Assembly: GCA_937872465.1 (NCBI GenBank)
Contig: CALMSR010000038.1
Coordinates: forward strand, 186,001 to 250,000
Reading direction: 5' to 3'
DNA: 64,000 nt
From: an uncultured Paracoccaceae bacterium
GTDB taxonomy: Bacteria > Pseudomonadota > Alphaproteobacteria > Rhodobacterales > Rhodobacteraceae
In this document: piece by piece, positions 1-8,827 of the stretch
Layout of the letters: each line of letters begins with the position of its first letter
How positions within the stretch are numbered: the first letter of the stretch is position 1
Program-made: the position numbers and the translations under genes
Notes under the pieces: model-generated
Databases searched by the model: none
Told to the model about the DNA's origin: nothing
What the model saw: only the letters and a program-made list of their open reading frames with translations

Positions 1-1
1 C

Positions 2-748
2 TTCGACGCCGCGCCTTCGGAAGAGCCGCGTGCCCTGACGCTCGATGCCGTGACGCCCGAAGGCGAGAGCGCGGCCTCGGAGGAGGTGGTGATGCTGCTG
101 CCCGAGGCCGCACCGACGGCGGAGGCCGGTGCCGCGCCGGAAGAGGGCGTGCCCCCGGCGGCGGCCGCGCCGGAGGCGGCCCGGCCCGAACCGCGGGTGG
201 CGGCGACGGCGATCCTGCGCCCGGAGGGCGTCGAGGTCGCGTCGACCGGGGATGCGGCCGATGCCGCCTCGCCGGGGCGGCAGGTCTCGCTCGCGAGCAT
301 TTCCTACGGCGAGGGCGGCGCGGTGTCGCTGGCCGGGCTGGGCGGTGCCGGGGCGCGGCTCCGGGCCTATGTCGACGACGATTTCGCGCTGGAGACCGAT
401 GTGGGACCCGACGGGCGCTGGGCGATCGAGCTCGGCGACGTGGCGCAGGGCGTCTACCGGCTGCGCATCGACCAGATCGACGCCGAGGGCCGGGTGTCGA
501 GCCGGGTGGAGACGCCGTTCCAGCGCGACTATCCGGCGGTCCCGCTTCCGCGTCCGGACGGCGGCGCGCGGCCGGCGGTCGTCACGGTGCAGCCGGGGGC
601 GAATCTCTGGACCCTGGCGCGGGTGCATTATGGGTCCGGCGTGCTCTACACCCAGATCTTCACGGCGAATCGCGAGCTGATCCGGGATCCGGACCTGATC
701 TATCCGGGCCAGATCCTCGCGCTGCCGGGTGTCGAGGCGACGGAATGA
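2..748 (+). CDS. LysM domain protein, 5' end outside window
   Basis: The frame is open from the first bases of the window, so the true start lies upstream and this is the C-terminal part. The visible part is rich in Ala, Pro and Glu (low complexity), followed by a compact region with an Ig-like or carboxypeptidase-regulatory look (around GAGARLRAYVDDDFALETDV). It ends in a LysM domain (VTVQPGANLWTLARVHYG, then DPDLIYPGQILALPG), which binds peptidoglycan or chitin-like sugars. Proteins with this layout are common in Rhodobacterales and are probably anchored at the cell wall or envelope. The ABC exporter gene follows 33 bases later on the same strand. Domain call is firm; cellular role is inferred. 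Confidence 0.8.
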   Translation, partial: FDAAPSEEPRALTLDAVTPEGESAASEEVVMLLPEAAPTAEAGAAPEEGVPPAAAAPEAARPEPRVAATAILRPEGVEVASTGDAADAASPGRQVSLASISYGEGGAVSLAGLGGAGARLRAYVDDDFALETDVGPDGRWAIELGDVAQGVYRLRIDQIDAEGRVSSRVETPFQRDYPAVPLPRPDGGARPAVVTVQPGANLWTLARVHYGSGVLYTQIFTANRELIRDPDLIYPGQILALPGVEATE

Positions 749-781
749 GCGGTGCCGGGATCCGGGGCGGCCGGTGAGCGC

Positions 782-2623
782 ATGAGTGACGCTGCGGGCC
801 TCGCCGAAGGCGGATATGCCAGCGCCGCGCGCACCATTCGCCGGGTCACGCCCTATCTCTGGCCGGAGGGCGAGCGGGCGGTGCGGACCCGTGTCGTGCT
901 GGCGATGCTGGCGCTGGTCGCGGCCAAGTTCGCCACGGTGGTGACCCCCTTCTTTTTCAAATCCGCGGTGGACGGGCTGGCGCCGGCCGATCCGGCGAAG
1001 CATGCGGATTTCCTGCTGGTCGCGGGACCGGTGGCGCTGACGGTGTTCTACGGGCTGATGCGGCTGGCCGGCGTCGGCTTCGGGCAGCTCCGCGACGGCA
1101 TCTTCGCGCGGGTCGGGCAGCGGGCGCTGCGGCAGCTGGCGCTGGAGACCTTCCGCCACATCCATGCGCTCAGCCTGCGCTATCACATCACCCGCAAGAC
1201 CGGCGGGCTCAGCCGGATCATCGAGCGCGGCGTGAAGGGCGTCGATTTCCTGCTGCGGTTCCTGCTCTTCTCGATCGTGCCGCTGGCCCTGGAGCTGGCG
1301 ATGGTCGCGGCGATCTTCTTCTTCGTCTTCGACGTCTGGTATCTCCTGGTCGTGGCGGTGACGATCGCGCTCTATGTCTGGTTCACCTTCAAGGTCACCG
1401 AATGGCGGGTGAAGATCCGCCAGCGCATGAACGAGCGCGACACCGACGCCAACCAGAAGGCGATCGACAGCCTGCTGAACTTCGAGACGGTGAAGTATTT
1501 CGGTGCCGAGGGCCGCGAGGCGGCGCGCTACGACGCCTCGATGCAGGGCTACGAGGGCGCGGCGGTGAAGACCCAGGTCAGCCTCGCCTGGCTGAACCTC
1601 GGCCAGTCGCTGATCATCACCACCGGCCTCGTGATCGTGATGGTGATGGCCGCGCGCGGCGTGCAGGCGGGCAGCCTCACGGTCGGCGATTTCGTCATGG
1701 TCAACGCCTATATGATCCAGATCACCATGCCGCTCAATTTCCTCGGCACGGTCTATCGCGAGATCCGGCAGGCGCTGGTGGACATGGCGGCGATGTTCGA
1801 CCTGCTGGAGCAGCCGGCGGAGATCGAGAACCGGCCCGGGGCGACGCCGCTGGTGGTCAGCGCGGGCCGCATCGAGTTCCGCGACGTCGGCTTCGCCTAC
1901 GAGACCGAGCGCAGCATCCTGCATGGGCTCACGCTCACCGTGGAGCCCGGCCAGACGGTGGCGGTGGTCGGGCCTTCGGGCTCGGGGAAATCGACGATCG
2001 GGCGGCTTCTCTTCCGCTTCTACGACGTGAGCGCCGGCGCGGTGCTGATCGACGGGCAGGATCTGCGCGAGGTCACGCAGGCGAGCCTGCGCGCGGCGAT
2101 CGGCGTGGTGCCGCAGGACACGGTGCTCTTCAACGACACGATCTACTACAACATCGCCTACGGGCGGCCCGAGGCCTCGCGCACGGAAGTCGAGGGCGCG
2201 GCACGGGCGGCGCAGATCCACGAGTTCATCGCCGGGCTGCCGGAGGGCTACGATACCACCGTCGGCGAGCGCGGCCTGAAGCTCTCGGGCGGGGAGAAGC
2301 AGCGGGTGGGGATCGCGCGCACCCTGCTGAAGGATCCGCCGATCCTCCTGCTCGACGAGGCGACCAGCGCGCTCGACAGCGAGACCGAGCGCGACATCCA
2401 GGATTCGCTCGCGGCCATGGGCGAGGGGCGCAGCGTGATCACCATCGCGCACCGGCTCTCCACGGTGGTCGATGCCGACCGGATCGTGGTGCTGGAGCGC
2501 GGCCGGGTGGTCGAGCAGGGCAGCCACGAGGCGCTGCTGGCGCTGGGGGGGCGCTACGCGCGCATGTGGACGCGCCAGCAATCCGATCCCGACGCGGAGG
2601 CGGAGGCGACCGACGCGGCCTGA
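782..2623 (+). CDS. Atm1/HMT1-type ABC exporter, fused membrane and ATPase domains
   Basis: A 613-residue half-transporter of the ABCB7/Atm1 (heavy-metal tolerance) type. Residues about 35-320 form the transmembrane domain, with hydrophobic helices separated by the loop with YFGAEGREAARYD. The nucleotide-binding domain has Walker A GPSGSGKST at 397-405, signature LSGGEKQRVG and Walker B ILLLDEATSALD, so it looks active. The family acts as homodimers in the inner membrane and exports glutathione-linked sulfur, metal-glutathione or similar thiol compounds. I chose ATG 782, which follows GGTGAGCG; a GTG at 752 would add ten residues of poor composition. Family is sure; substrate is inferred. Confidence 0.92.
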   Translation: MSDAAGLAEGGYASAARTIRRVTPYLWPEGERAVRTRVVLAMLALVAAKFATVVTPFFFKSAVDGLAPADPAKHADFLLVAGPVALTVFYGLMRLAGVGFGQLRDGIFARVGQRALRQLALETFRHIHALSLRYHITRKTGGLSRIIERGVKGVDFLLRFLLFSIVPLALELAMVAAIFFFVFDVWYLLVVAVTIALYVWFTFKVTEWRVKIRQRMNERDTDANQKAIDSLLNFETVKYFGAEGREAARYDASMQGYEGAAVKTQVSLAWLNLGQSLIITTGLVIVMVMAARGVQAGSLTVGDFVMVNAYMIQITMPLNFLGTVYREIRQALVDMAAMFDLLEQPAEIENRPGATPLVVSAGRIEFRDVGFAYETERSILHGLTLTVEPGQTVAVVGPSGSGKSTIGRLLFRFYDVSAGAVLIDGQDLREVTQASLRAAIGVVPQDTVLFNDTIYYNIAYGRPEASRTEVEGAARAAQIHEFIAGLPEGYDTTVGERGLKLSGGEKQRVGIARTLLKDPPILLLDEATSALDSETERDIQDSLAAMGEGRSVITIAHRLSTVVDADRIVVLERGRVVEQGSHEALLALGGRYARMWTRQQSDPDAEAEATDAA

Positions 2624-2790
2624 TCCCGGGGGCGGGCCGGCGCGTGCGGGTTTGTCTTACGCCGGATCCGCGCGGGGTGACGGCGCCGGTCCGAGGCGGT
2701 CACCCGGAGGCCGTCTCGGATGGGGTGCTTCGGCAGGCAGGGCGTTAGGACTTTTCCTCGGGAGAGCGGGAGGATCGGCCGGCGTCGCGA

Positions 2791-2808
2791 CTGTCCCCAT
2801 GGGGACAG
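2791..2808. promoter_or_regulatory. perfect 18-bp palindrome, operator-like
   Basis: CTGTCCCCATGGGGACAG is a perfect 18-base palindrome in the 308-base gap between the ABC exporter and the DedA gene. A TATGAT hexamer lies 10 bases beyond it (2819-2824), so it could overlap a promoter firing to the right. No gene start follows on the plus strand. The size and the CT/AG ends recall LuxR-type boxes, but that is only a resemblance. Otherwise nothing is recognisable in 2624-2931. Confidence 0.45.
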
Positions 2809-2931
2809 CTCGTAACAGTATGATATGTAATGAAACCTGGAACAGAGTGCTGGTTCGTCCGCGGGACTGCCGTCTGCCGGCGCGTTAACCTTTCAGGCGG
2901 TTCCGGGCCTGTCGATGTCCCGAAATGCCCG

Positions 2932-3543
2932 TCAGTGCGGGGCGGGGCGGTGTTTTCGGAAATGGAGGATCGCGAGGGCGGCGATCAGGGCGATCGCGGC
3001 CAGGCCGGCGATGGGGGCGAGGTGGTGGAGGAGGGCGGGCAGGCTGCCGGCGGTCACGCCGAGCCGGTAGGCCAGGGTCGTCCAGAGGCCGACCCAGAGC
3101 GCGGCGCCGGCGGCATTGGCGGCGAGGAACACCGGCCAGCGCATGCCGCTCGTGCCGGCGACCAGGCCGTTGAGCTGGCGAAGCACGACGAAGAAGCGCG
3201 CCACGACCACCATCGCCGGGCCGTATCGGCGGACGAGAGCCTCCACGCGGTCGAGATTGGCCTCCGTGGCGCCGAAGCGTGCACCGTAGCGCGCGATCAC
3301 CGGCCGGCCGAGCCGGCGGCCGATCACATAGCCGATGCCGTCGCCGAGCACCGCGGCGAGGAAGGCGGCGAGCGCGACCGCGCGGATGTCGAGCTCGCCC
3401 CGGGCCGCGGCGGTGGAGGCGATCAGGATCGCGCTCTCGCCCGGAAGCGGCGCGCCGAGCGCCTCGAGCGCGACCGAGACGAAGAGCGCCGGCACGCCGT
3501 AATGGGCGACGAGATCGGCGAGATGCTGGGCGAGCGCGTGCAG
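2932..3543 (-). CDS. DedA/VTT-family inner membrane protein
   Basis: About 203 residues with the DedA (SNARE-associated, VTT) pattern: an N-terminal re-entrant region with E-A-x-G-A-P-L-P-G-E, a central arm VEALVRRYGPAMVVVARFFVVLRQLNGLVAGTSGM, and C-terminal hydrophobic helices ending in HFRKHRPAPH. DedA proteins are inner-membrane proteins tied to lipid carrier or phospholipid flipping and to membrane potential. The family resemblance begins at the CTG at 3543, which sits 6 bases after a good GGAGG ribosome-binding site. The nearest ATG (3654) would add 37 Arg/Pro-rich residues that look non-coding. I therefore favour the rare CTG start, with moderate confidence. Confidence 0.8.
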   Translation of the reverse strand: MHALAQHLADLVAHYGVPALFVSVALEALGAPLPGESAILIASTAAARGELDIRAVALAAFLAAVLGDGIGYVIGRRLGRPVIARYGARFGATEANLDRVEALVRRYGPAMVVVARFFVVLRQLNGLVAGTSGMRWPVFLAANAAGAALWVGLWTTLAYRLGVTAGSLPALLHHLAPIAGLAAIALIAALAILHFRKHRPAPH

Positions 3544-3697
3544 GTCGGACCTCCGGGCGCCACCCGGCCGGTGCGGCCGGGGTGCGAGGTGCGAGCATCG
3601 GCCATCCCGGCGCGCCGCACAAGCGCGGGGCGGCGTCCTGGCCACGGGGACCATGCTGCGCGACACGACCTCAGGAGCGCGAGGGTTTCAATGTCCC

Positions 3698-3753
3698 GCC
3701 CGTGCGTCAGCACGGGCAGCGGCCAGCCCACCCCCCAAGGGTGGCCGCTGCCC
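3698..3753 (-). terminator. two overlapping hairpins after the RND operon
   Basis: 3714-3725 (GGGCAGCGGCCA) pairs perfectly with 3742-3753. A second hairpin pairs GCCCGTG (3698-3704) with CACGGGC (3711-3717). The two share bases 3714-3717, so they cannot form together. They lie just downstream of the minus-strand RND pump gene and upstream of dedA. No T-tract is present, so a terminator or RNA-stabilising role is inferred. Confidence 0.45.
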
Positions 3754-3837
3754 TTCGCGCGTGTGGGCAGGGTCTAGCGGTGGCAGAGTAGGCGTGTTTG
3801 TGGTGCGGCAACGAAGGGTGCCGCCGGGGTGCGGCGG

Positions 3838-6800
3838 CTATTCGGCGGCGCGGGGCGTGGGGCCGGCCACCGGGTGCAGCGTCGGGGCGGTCTCCGTCCA
3901 GTCGATGTCCTCGGCCGGGGCGCGTCGGGCGGCGCGGCGCAGCAGGCGGTCGCGCACGGCCTTGCTGTCGCTGCCGCCGATCCAGCCGCGCAGGGCCTGG
4001 CCGAAGGCGGCGAGGCCCGCGGAGAGCCAGACCCGCACCGCGAGCAGCGAGGGCGTCACGATCAGCGTGAGCACGGTCGCGAGGCCGAGGCCGAAGACCA
4101 CGGCGGTGGCGAGCTGCTTCCACCACATCGCCGAGGGCGAATCGATGGTGTAGCCGCCGTTGAAGAAATCGACCGAGATGCCGAAGACCATCGGCGCGAG
4201 CCCCGCCATGGTGGTGATGGTGGTCAGCAGCACCGGGCGCAGCCGCGATTCGGCGGTGCGCGCGATCGCCTCGAGCGGGTTCATGTAGCGCCGGTAGTCC
4301 TGGAAGGTGTCGATCAGGATGATGTTGTTGTTCACCACGATGCCCGCCAGCGCCACGATGCCGGTGCCGGTCATGATGATCGAGAAGGTCTGGTCCATCA
4401 CCAGCATGCCGATGAGCACCCCGGTGACCGAGAGCACCACCGCCGTCAGCACCAGCGCGGAATTGTAGAAGGAATCGAACTGTGCCAGCAGGATCACGAA
4501 CATCAGGCCGAGCGCCGCGGCGAAGGCGCTCATGAGGAACGCCTGGCTTTCGGTCTGGTCCTCCTGATCGCCGGTCCATTCCCAGGCGATGCCGGCGGGC
4601 AGCTCGGCCTCGCTGCTCAGCCAGTCGGTGATCGCCGCGATCTCGGCATTGGCGTTGCCGCCCTCGGCGACATCGGCCTTCACGTCGAAGAAGCGGCTGC
4701 CCTGGTAGCGGTCGATCTGGGCCAGCGAGGGCACGGGCTTGCGGGTGATGAAGGCCGAGAGCGGCACGAGCCCCTGGGGCGTGCGCACGCGCAGGCTGTC
4801 GAGCGTGGCGAGCAGGCGGTCGCTCTCGGGCAGGCGCACGCGGATGTCGATCTCCTCGTCGGAGGTGTCGACGCGCATGGTGTCGAGCGCGAGCCCGCGG
4901 GTGACGAGCTGGACCATCGCGCCCACGGTGGCCACGTCGGCGCCGAAGCGCCCGGCCTGTTCCACGTCCACGTCGATCTGCCAGTCGATGCCGGGCAGGG
5001 GCAGGGTGTCCTCGATGTCCACGAGCCCCGGCATGGTGTCGAAATGCGCGCGCACATAGGCCGCCGCCGCCTTGAGATCCTCCCAGTTGTCGCCTTCGAG
5101 GCGCAGATGCACCGGCTTGCCCTGGCCCGGGCCCTGAGCGGCCTCGGAGATCTCGGCGATGATGCCGGGGATATGGGCGAGGCGCGCGTTGATGTCGGCG
5201 AGGATCGCCTTGCCCGGTGCCCGGCTGCCCCAGCGTTCCAGCTCGATCTGGACCTGGCCGATGGCGTCGCGCGGCCCCTGGTCGCCGCCGAGGTTGTTGA
5301 GGCCGCCTGCGCCGGCGAAGGAGAAGATCGAGGCGACCCCGTCGGTCTCGGCGATCACCTGCTCGACCTCGTGCACCAGCGCGTCCTTCTCCTCGAGCGA
5401 GAGATTGCCCCGCGCGCGCACATAGGCCACCGCCCGTTCGGGTTCGGTCTCGACGAAGAACTCGACGCCATTGCTGTGCTGGCCGTAGTAGGAGAAGACC
5501 GCCATCACGAAGACCGCCACCGCCGCCACCGCGACGAAGGGCATCACCGGATTGCCGGTCAGGAAGCGGATCAGGCGGCCGAAGAGGCTCGGCCGGTAGC
5601 CCGCCTTGCCCACGGGCGGCACCTTGCGCGCGCGCAGCGAGCCGCCGACCAGCGAGAGCGCGAGGCAGCCCGCGACGAAGAGCACGAGCCCCGGCAGGGG
5701 TGCGCGATGCACGAGCGCCGCGAGCCCGGCCAAGAGCAGCGCCGCCGCCGGCAGCATGAGCGCTGCGCGCAGCCAGAGCGGCAGGGCCGCGTGCAGCGCC
5801 TCGGCGCCGTGGTCGACGTGCCGCGAGATCCGCCCGGCGATGCCGCCGAGCACCGGCAGGTAGATCAGCGCCACCACCAGCGAGGCCGAGAGCACGAAGA
5901 TCAGCGTGACCGGCAGGTTGCCCATGAACTCGCCCGCGACGCCGGGCCAGAAGAGCATGGGCAGGAAGGCGCAGAGCGTGGTGGCGGTCGAGGAGACGAT
6001 CGGCCAGAACATGCGCCTGGCGCTCTCGCCATAGGCGCGCATCGGCCCCTGGCCCTGGTCGATGCGCTGCTCGGCGTATTCCGCGACGACGATGGCGCCG
6101 TCCACCAGCATGCCCACCGCGAGGATCAGCCCGAACATCACGATGTTGGAGATCGAGATGCCGAAGGCCGCGAGCAGCGCGAAGCAGAGCATGAAGGAGG
6201 TCGGGATGGCGAAGCCGACCAAGAGCGCGGAGCGGGTGCCGAGGCTCGCGAGCACCACCACCATCACGAGGCAGATCGCCGTCAGCACCGAGCCCTCGAG
6301 CTGGCTGACCATGCTCGAGACGTCGTTGCTCGCGTCCATCGAGAAGCTGACCTGCACCGCCTGGCGCAGATCTTCGGGCCATTTCCCGCGGGCGGCCTCG
6401 ACCCTCTGGCGCACCTGGGCGACGGTGTCGATCACGTTCTCGCCCTTGCGCTTGACCACCTGGAGCGCCACCGTGGGCTCGCCGTTGAAGCGTGCGGTGC
6501 CCTCGCGGTCCTCGAAGGTCAGGCGGATCTCGGCGAGGTCGCCCAAGGTCACGACGCTGTCGCCGTTGACCTTGACCGGCAGCGCATAGACGTCCTGGGG
6601 CCCGCTGAAGGCGGCCGGGATCTTCACCGAGAAGGCGCCGGTGGCCGCATCGACCTCGCCGGCGGCGATCAGCTGGTTGTTGCGGGTGACCACCGAGATC
6701 AGCTCGTCCGCCGTGACGTTGTAGGCCTCGAGCTTGAGCGGGTCGATCAGCACTTCGAGCATCTCGTCGCGATGGCCGGCGAGGCCGGCCTCGAGCACCG

Positions 6801-7305
6801 CGGGGATGGATTCGATCTCGTCCTGCAGCGCCTTGGCGACGCGCAGCAGCGAGCGCTCGGGAACGCTGCCCGAGAGCGAGACGACCAGGATGGGGAATTC
6901 CGAGAAGTTGATCTCGGTGATCGTGTACTGGTCGGCGCCTTCGGGGAAATCGGCCTGGGCCCGGGAGACGCGATCGCGCACGTCCGCGAGCGTCGCGGTG
7001 CGGTCCCAGCCGAATTCGAATTCGAGCGCGACGCCGCCGTAGCCCTCGGCGGCGGTGCCGGAGATCTTCTTGAGGTCCGTGAGGCCGCGCAATTCGGTCT
7101 CGAGCGGCCGGACGAGCAGCTTCTCGGCATCCTCCGCCGAGATGCCGGGGAAGGGCACCGAGACGAAGAGCGCGGGGATCTCGATGTCCGGCTCGCCTTC
7201 CTTGGGCAGGTTCAGATAGGCATAGGCGCCCGCCGAGAGCGAGAGGATGATCAGGGCCACGATCATCCTGGCCCGGCCGGTCGCCCAGTCGACGAGGCCG
7301 GTCAC
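3838..7305 (-). CDS. RND-family efflux permease with inserted membrane segment
   Basis: An 1155-residue inner-membrane RND pump (usual size about 1040). It shows the N-terminal helix, periplasmic porter loops, TM4 with GMLVDGAIVVAEYAEQ and a C-terminal repeat with IALAGIVVNNNIILIDTFQDYRR. The GTG start overlaps the stop of the adaptor gene (GTGA), which suggests coupled translation. Two points are unusual. About 70 extra residues (roughly 496-568), with two hydrophobic stretches, sit between the two halves. TM4 also has Asp-Gly where AcrB-like pumps have Asp-Asp. With its adaptor it should export drugs, metals or lipids across the envelope; no outer-membrane channel gene is adjacent. Family is certain, substrate unknown. 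Confidence 0.93.
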   Translation of the reverse strand: MTGLVDWATGRARMIVALIILSLSAGAYAYLNLPKEGEPDIEIPALFVSVPFPGISAEDAEKLLVRPLETELRGLTDLKKISGTAAEGYGGVALEFEFGWDRTATLADVRDRVSRAQADFPEGADQYTITEINFSEFPILVVSLSGSVPERSLLRVAKALQDEIESIPAVLEAGLAGHRDEMLEVLIDPLKLEAYNVTADELISVVTRNNQLIAAGEVDAATGAFSVKIPAAFSGPQDVYALPVKVNGDSVVTLGDLAEIRLTFEDREGTARFNGEPTVALQVVKRKGENVIDTVAQVRQRVEAARGKWPEDLRQAVQVSFSMDASNDVSSMVSQLEGSVLTAICLVMVVVLASLGTRSALLVGFAIPTSFMLCFALLAAFGISISNIVMFGLILAVGMLVDGAIVVAEYAEQRIDQGQGPMRAYGESARRMFWPIVSSTATTLCAFLPMLFWPGVAGEFMGNLPVTLIFVLSASLVVALIYLPVLGGIAGRISRHVDHGAEALHAALPLWLRAALMLPAAALLLAGLAALVHRAPLPGLVLFVAGCLALSLVGGSLRARKVPPVGKAGYRPSLFGRLIRFLTGNPVMPFVAVAAVAVFVMAVFSYYGQHSNGVEFFVETEPERAVAYVRARGNLSLEEKDALVHEVEQVIAETDGVASIFSFAGAGGLNNLGGDQGPRDAIGQVQIELERWGSRAPGKAILADINARLAHIPGIIAEISEAAQGPGQGKPVHLRLEGDNWEDLKAAAAYVRAHFDTMPGLVDIEDTLPLPGIDWQIDVDVEQAGRFGADVATVGAMVQLVTRGLALDTMRVDTSDEEIDIRVRLPESDRLLATLDSLRVRTPQGLVPLSAFITRKPVPSLAQIDRYQGSRFFDVKADVAEGGNANAEIAAITDWLSSEAELPAGIAWEWTGDQEDQTESQAFLMSAFAAALGLMFVILLAQFDSFYNSALVLTAVVLSVTGVLIGMLVMDQTFSIIMTGTGIVALAGIVVNNNIILIDTFQDYRRYMNPLEAIARTAESRLRPVLLTTITTMAGLAPMVFGISVDFFNGGYTIDSPSAMWWKQLATAVVFGLGLATVLTLIVTPSLLAVRVWLSAGLAAFGQALRGWIGGSDSKAVRDRLLRRAARRAPAEDIDWTETAPTLHPVAGPTPRAAE

Positions 7306-8387
7306 GGCAGCGGGTCCCGCATGCTCACCGTCACCCTCTGGCCGTCGGTCACGAAATCCTGGCCGACGACGATGACGTCGAGGCTTTCGGGAAGACCCGA
7401 GACCCAGACGCCCTCGGCGGTGTCGCGCACGACCTCGACCGGCAGGAAGGCGGCGGCGCCCTCTTCGACCACGCGCACGCCGAGCCGGCCGGCATCGTCG
7501 AGGGTCAGCGCCGATTGCGGCAGGAGATGCGCCGCGGAGCCGGCGAGCGAGACGAGGATTTCGGCGGTGGCGCCGTCGCGGATCGCGAGATCGGGGTTGG
7601 GGACCTCCGCCTCGACCCGGAAGGTGCGGGTGGCGGGATCGGCCGAGCGCGAGACGAAGGTGACGCGGCCGGTGAATTCCTTGCCGTTGAGCAGCCGCGC
7701 GCCGACCGTGGCGCCGGGCTCGATCTGGTCGACCGAGCGCTCGGGGGCGAAGCCGATCAGCTTGATCGGGTCGAGGTCGATGATCGTGGCGCATTCCGAG
7801 CCCGGCTGGAGCAGCGCCCCGAGCTCGGCGGTATCGGCCTCGATCAGCCCCTCGAAGGGCGCGACGATCCGGAGGCGGTCGATCTCCCGGCGCGCCTGGT
7901 CGATGCCGGCCTGCGCACTCTGGAGCGCGGCGCGGTTGGCGATGGCCGTGGTCTCGGCGGTATAGCCGCGCTCGGCGAGGCGTTCGGAGGCGGTGCTGTT
8001 GGCCTCGGCCTCGGCGAGCCGCGCCTCGGCCTCGGCGAGAAGCGCCGGCCGGTTGCCGGGATCGAGCTCGCAGAGCAGGTCGCCTTCGGCGACGATGGCG
8101 CCGCGCCGCAGCGGCTCGGAGATGACCAGCCCGGTGGTCTGGGCGCGCACCTCGACCCGGCGGTTGGCCTCGGTGCGGCCGCGCAGCACGATGCCGCTCG
8201 CCACCTCGCGGGCCTCCGAGCGCATGGCCACGACCGCCACCGCCGCGGCGGCGTCGGCCTCGGGCTCCGCCGCCGCCTCGGGCAGGGCCTCGGCCCCGGC
8301 GATCGCACGGAGCGTGTCGCGCTCCATCACGAAGGCATAGAGGAACGCCCCCACGACGATCGCGGTCAGGATCGGAAACACGCGCAT
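7302..8387 (-). CDS. RND efflux periplasmic adaptor (membrane fusion protein)
   Basis: 361 residues with an N-terminal membrane anchor (VFPILTAIVVGAFLYAFV) and no lipobox. A barrel-sandwich half domain (RVEVRAQTTGLVISEP, APFEGLIEA), a short alpha-hairpin (AEARLAEAEANSTASERLAERGYTA) and a beta-barrel region follow. This is the HlyD/AcrA-type adaptor that bridges the RND pump to an outer-membrane channel. It is first in the operon and its stop overlaps the pump start by four bases. ATG 8387 is chosen because the anchor follows at once; GTG 8390 is an equal alternative. Confidence 0.9.
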   Translation of the reverse strand: MRVFPILTAIVVGAFLYAFVMERDTLRAIAGAEALPEAAAEPEADAAAAVAVVAMRSEAREVASGIVLRGRTEANRRVEVRAQTTGLVISEPLRRGAIVAEGDLLCELDPGNRPALLAEAEARLAEAEANSTASERLAERGYTAETTAIANRAALQSAQAGIDQARREIDRLRIVAPFEGLIEADTAELGALLQPGSECATIIDLDPIKLIGFAPERSVDQIEPGATVGARLLNGKEFTGRVTFVSRSADPATRTFRVEAEVPNPDLAIRDGATAEILVSLAGSAAHLLPQSALTLDDAGRLGVRVVEEGAAAFLPVEVVRDTAEGVWVSGLPESLDVIVVGQDFVTDGQRVTVSMRDPLP

Positions 8388-8827
8388 CACCCACTCCCGG
8401 TTCCTGCGGGCGGCCGGCGAAGGATCGCCCCGCCCGCCCCGGACAGCCACCGCACGGCGATGCGGCGCAGATTATCAAGATCGCGGCGCAATACATAGAG
8501 GCGTCGGGCGGGGAAGCAATGGCGGGGGATTTGCATGTGACGACGCAGCCTCGTCTGCCTTACCTCCGGGCATGCCAGCTTCACCACCCCGCCCGGCGGG
8601 CACCGCCGGGCAGCGCCCGCCCCGCCCCGTCGCGCCGAAGGCGTGCCACCGGCACGACGCGGGCGCTTCGCACCCGCCGGGTCGGGCGCTGCCCTCGTCT
8701 CGGGGCGGGACGGTCGATGGAGAAAGAATTTGCCGCATATGCGATCGCTCGGCGGGCGGTGGCAAACGCACTTGGCACCGTATCGGCCGGAAGCTATACC
8801 CCGCCCCTGACCCTTCGGAGAGCGGGC
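8388..8827. other. 440-base divergent intergenic region
   Basis: The region separates the minus-strand RND operon from the plus-strand YfgM-like gene, so it should hold two divergent promoters. Its middle is filled by repeat copy A (8565-8716). No other gene, tRNA or clear promoter motif is visible. Confidence 0.5.
8565..8716. repeat. structured intergenic repeat, copy A
   Basis: About 150 bases closely matching copy B at 19332-19486 in the same orientation. Shared identical runs include CACCACCCCGCCCGGCGGG and GGGCGCTGCCCTCGTCTCG. Both copies keep a small hairpin (GCCCGGCGG with CCGCCGGGC). Both also keep a perfect 12-bp long-range stem: GGGCAGCGCCCG at 8608-8619 with CGGGCGCTGCCC at 8683-8694. 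The copy lies wholly between genes. I do not recognise a named family. Confidence 0.75.

Noticed and set aside
3829..7965. Plus-strand open frame of about 1380 codons opposite the RND pump
   Set aside because: It is rich in His, Gly, Arg and Asp with no domain, and lies exactly antisense to a sure RND pump. It is a by-product of high GC codon bias.
8565..8716. CRISPR or insertion sequence explanation for the repeats
   Set aside because: There are only two distant copies, no spacers, no transposase gene and no target duplications.
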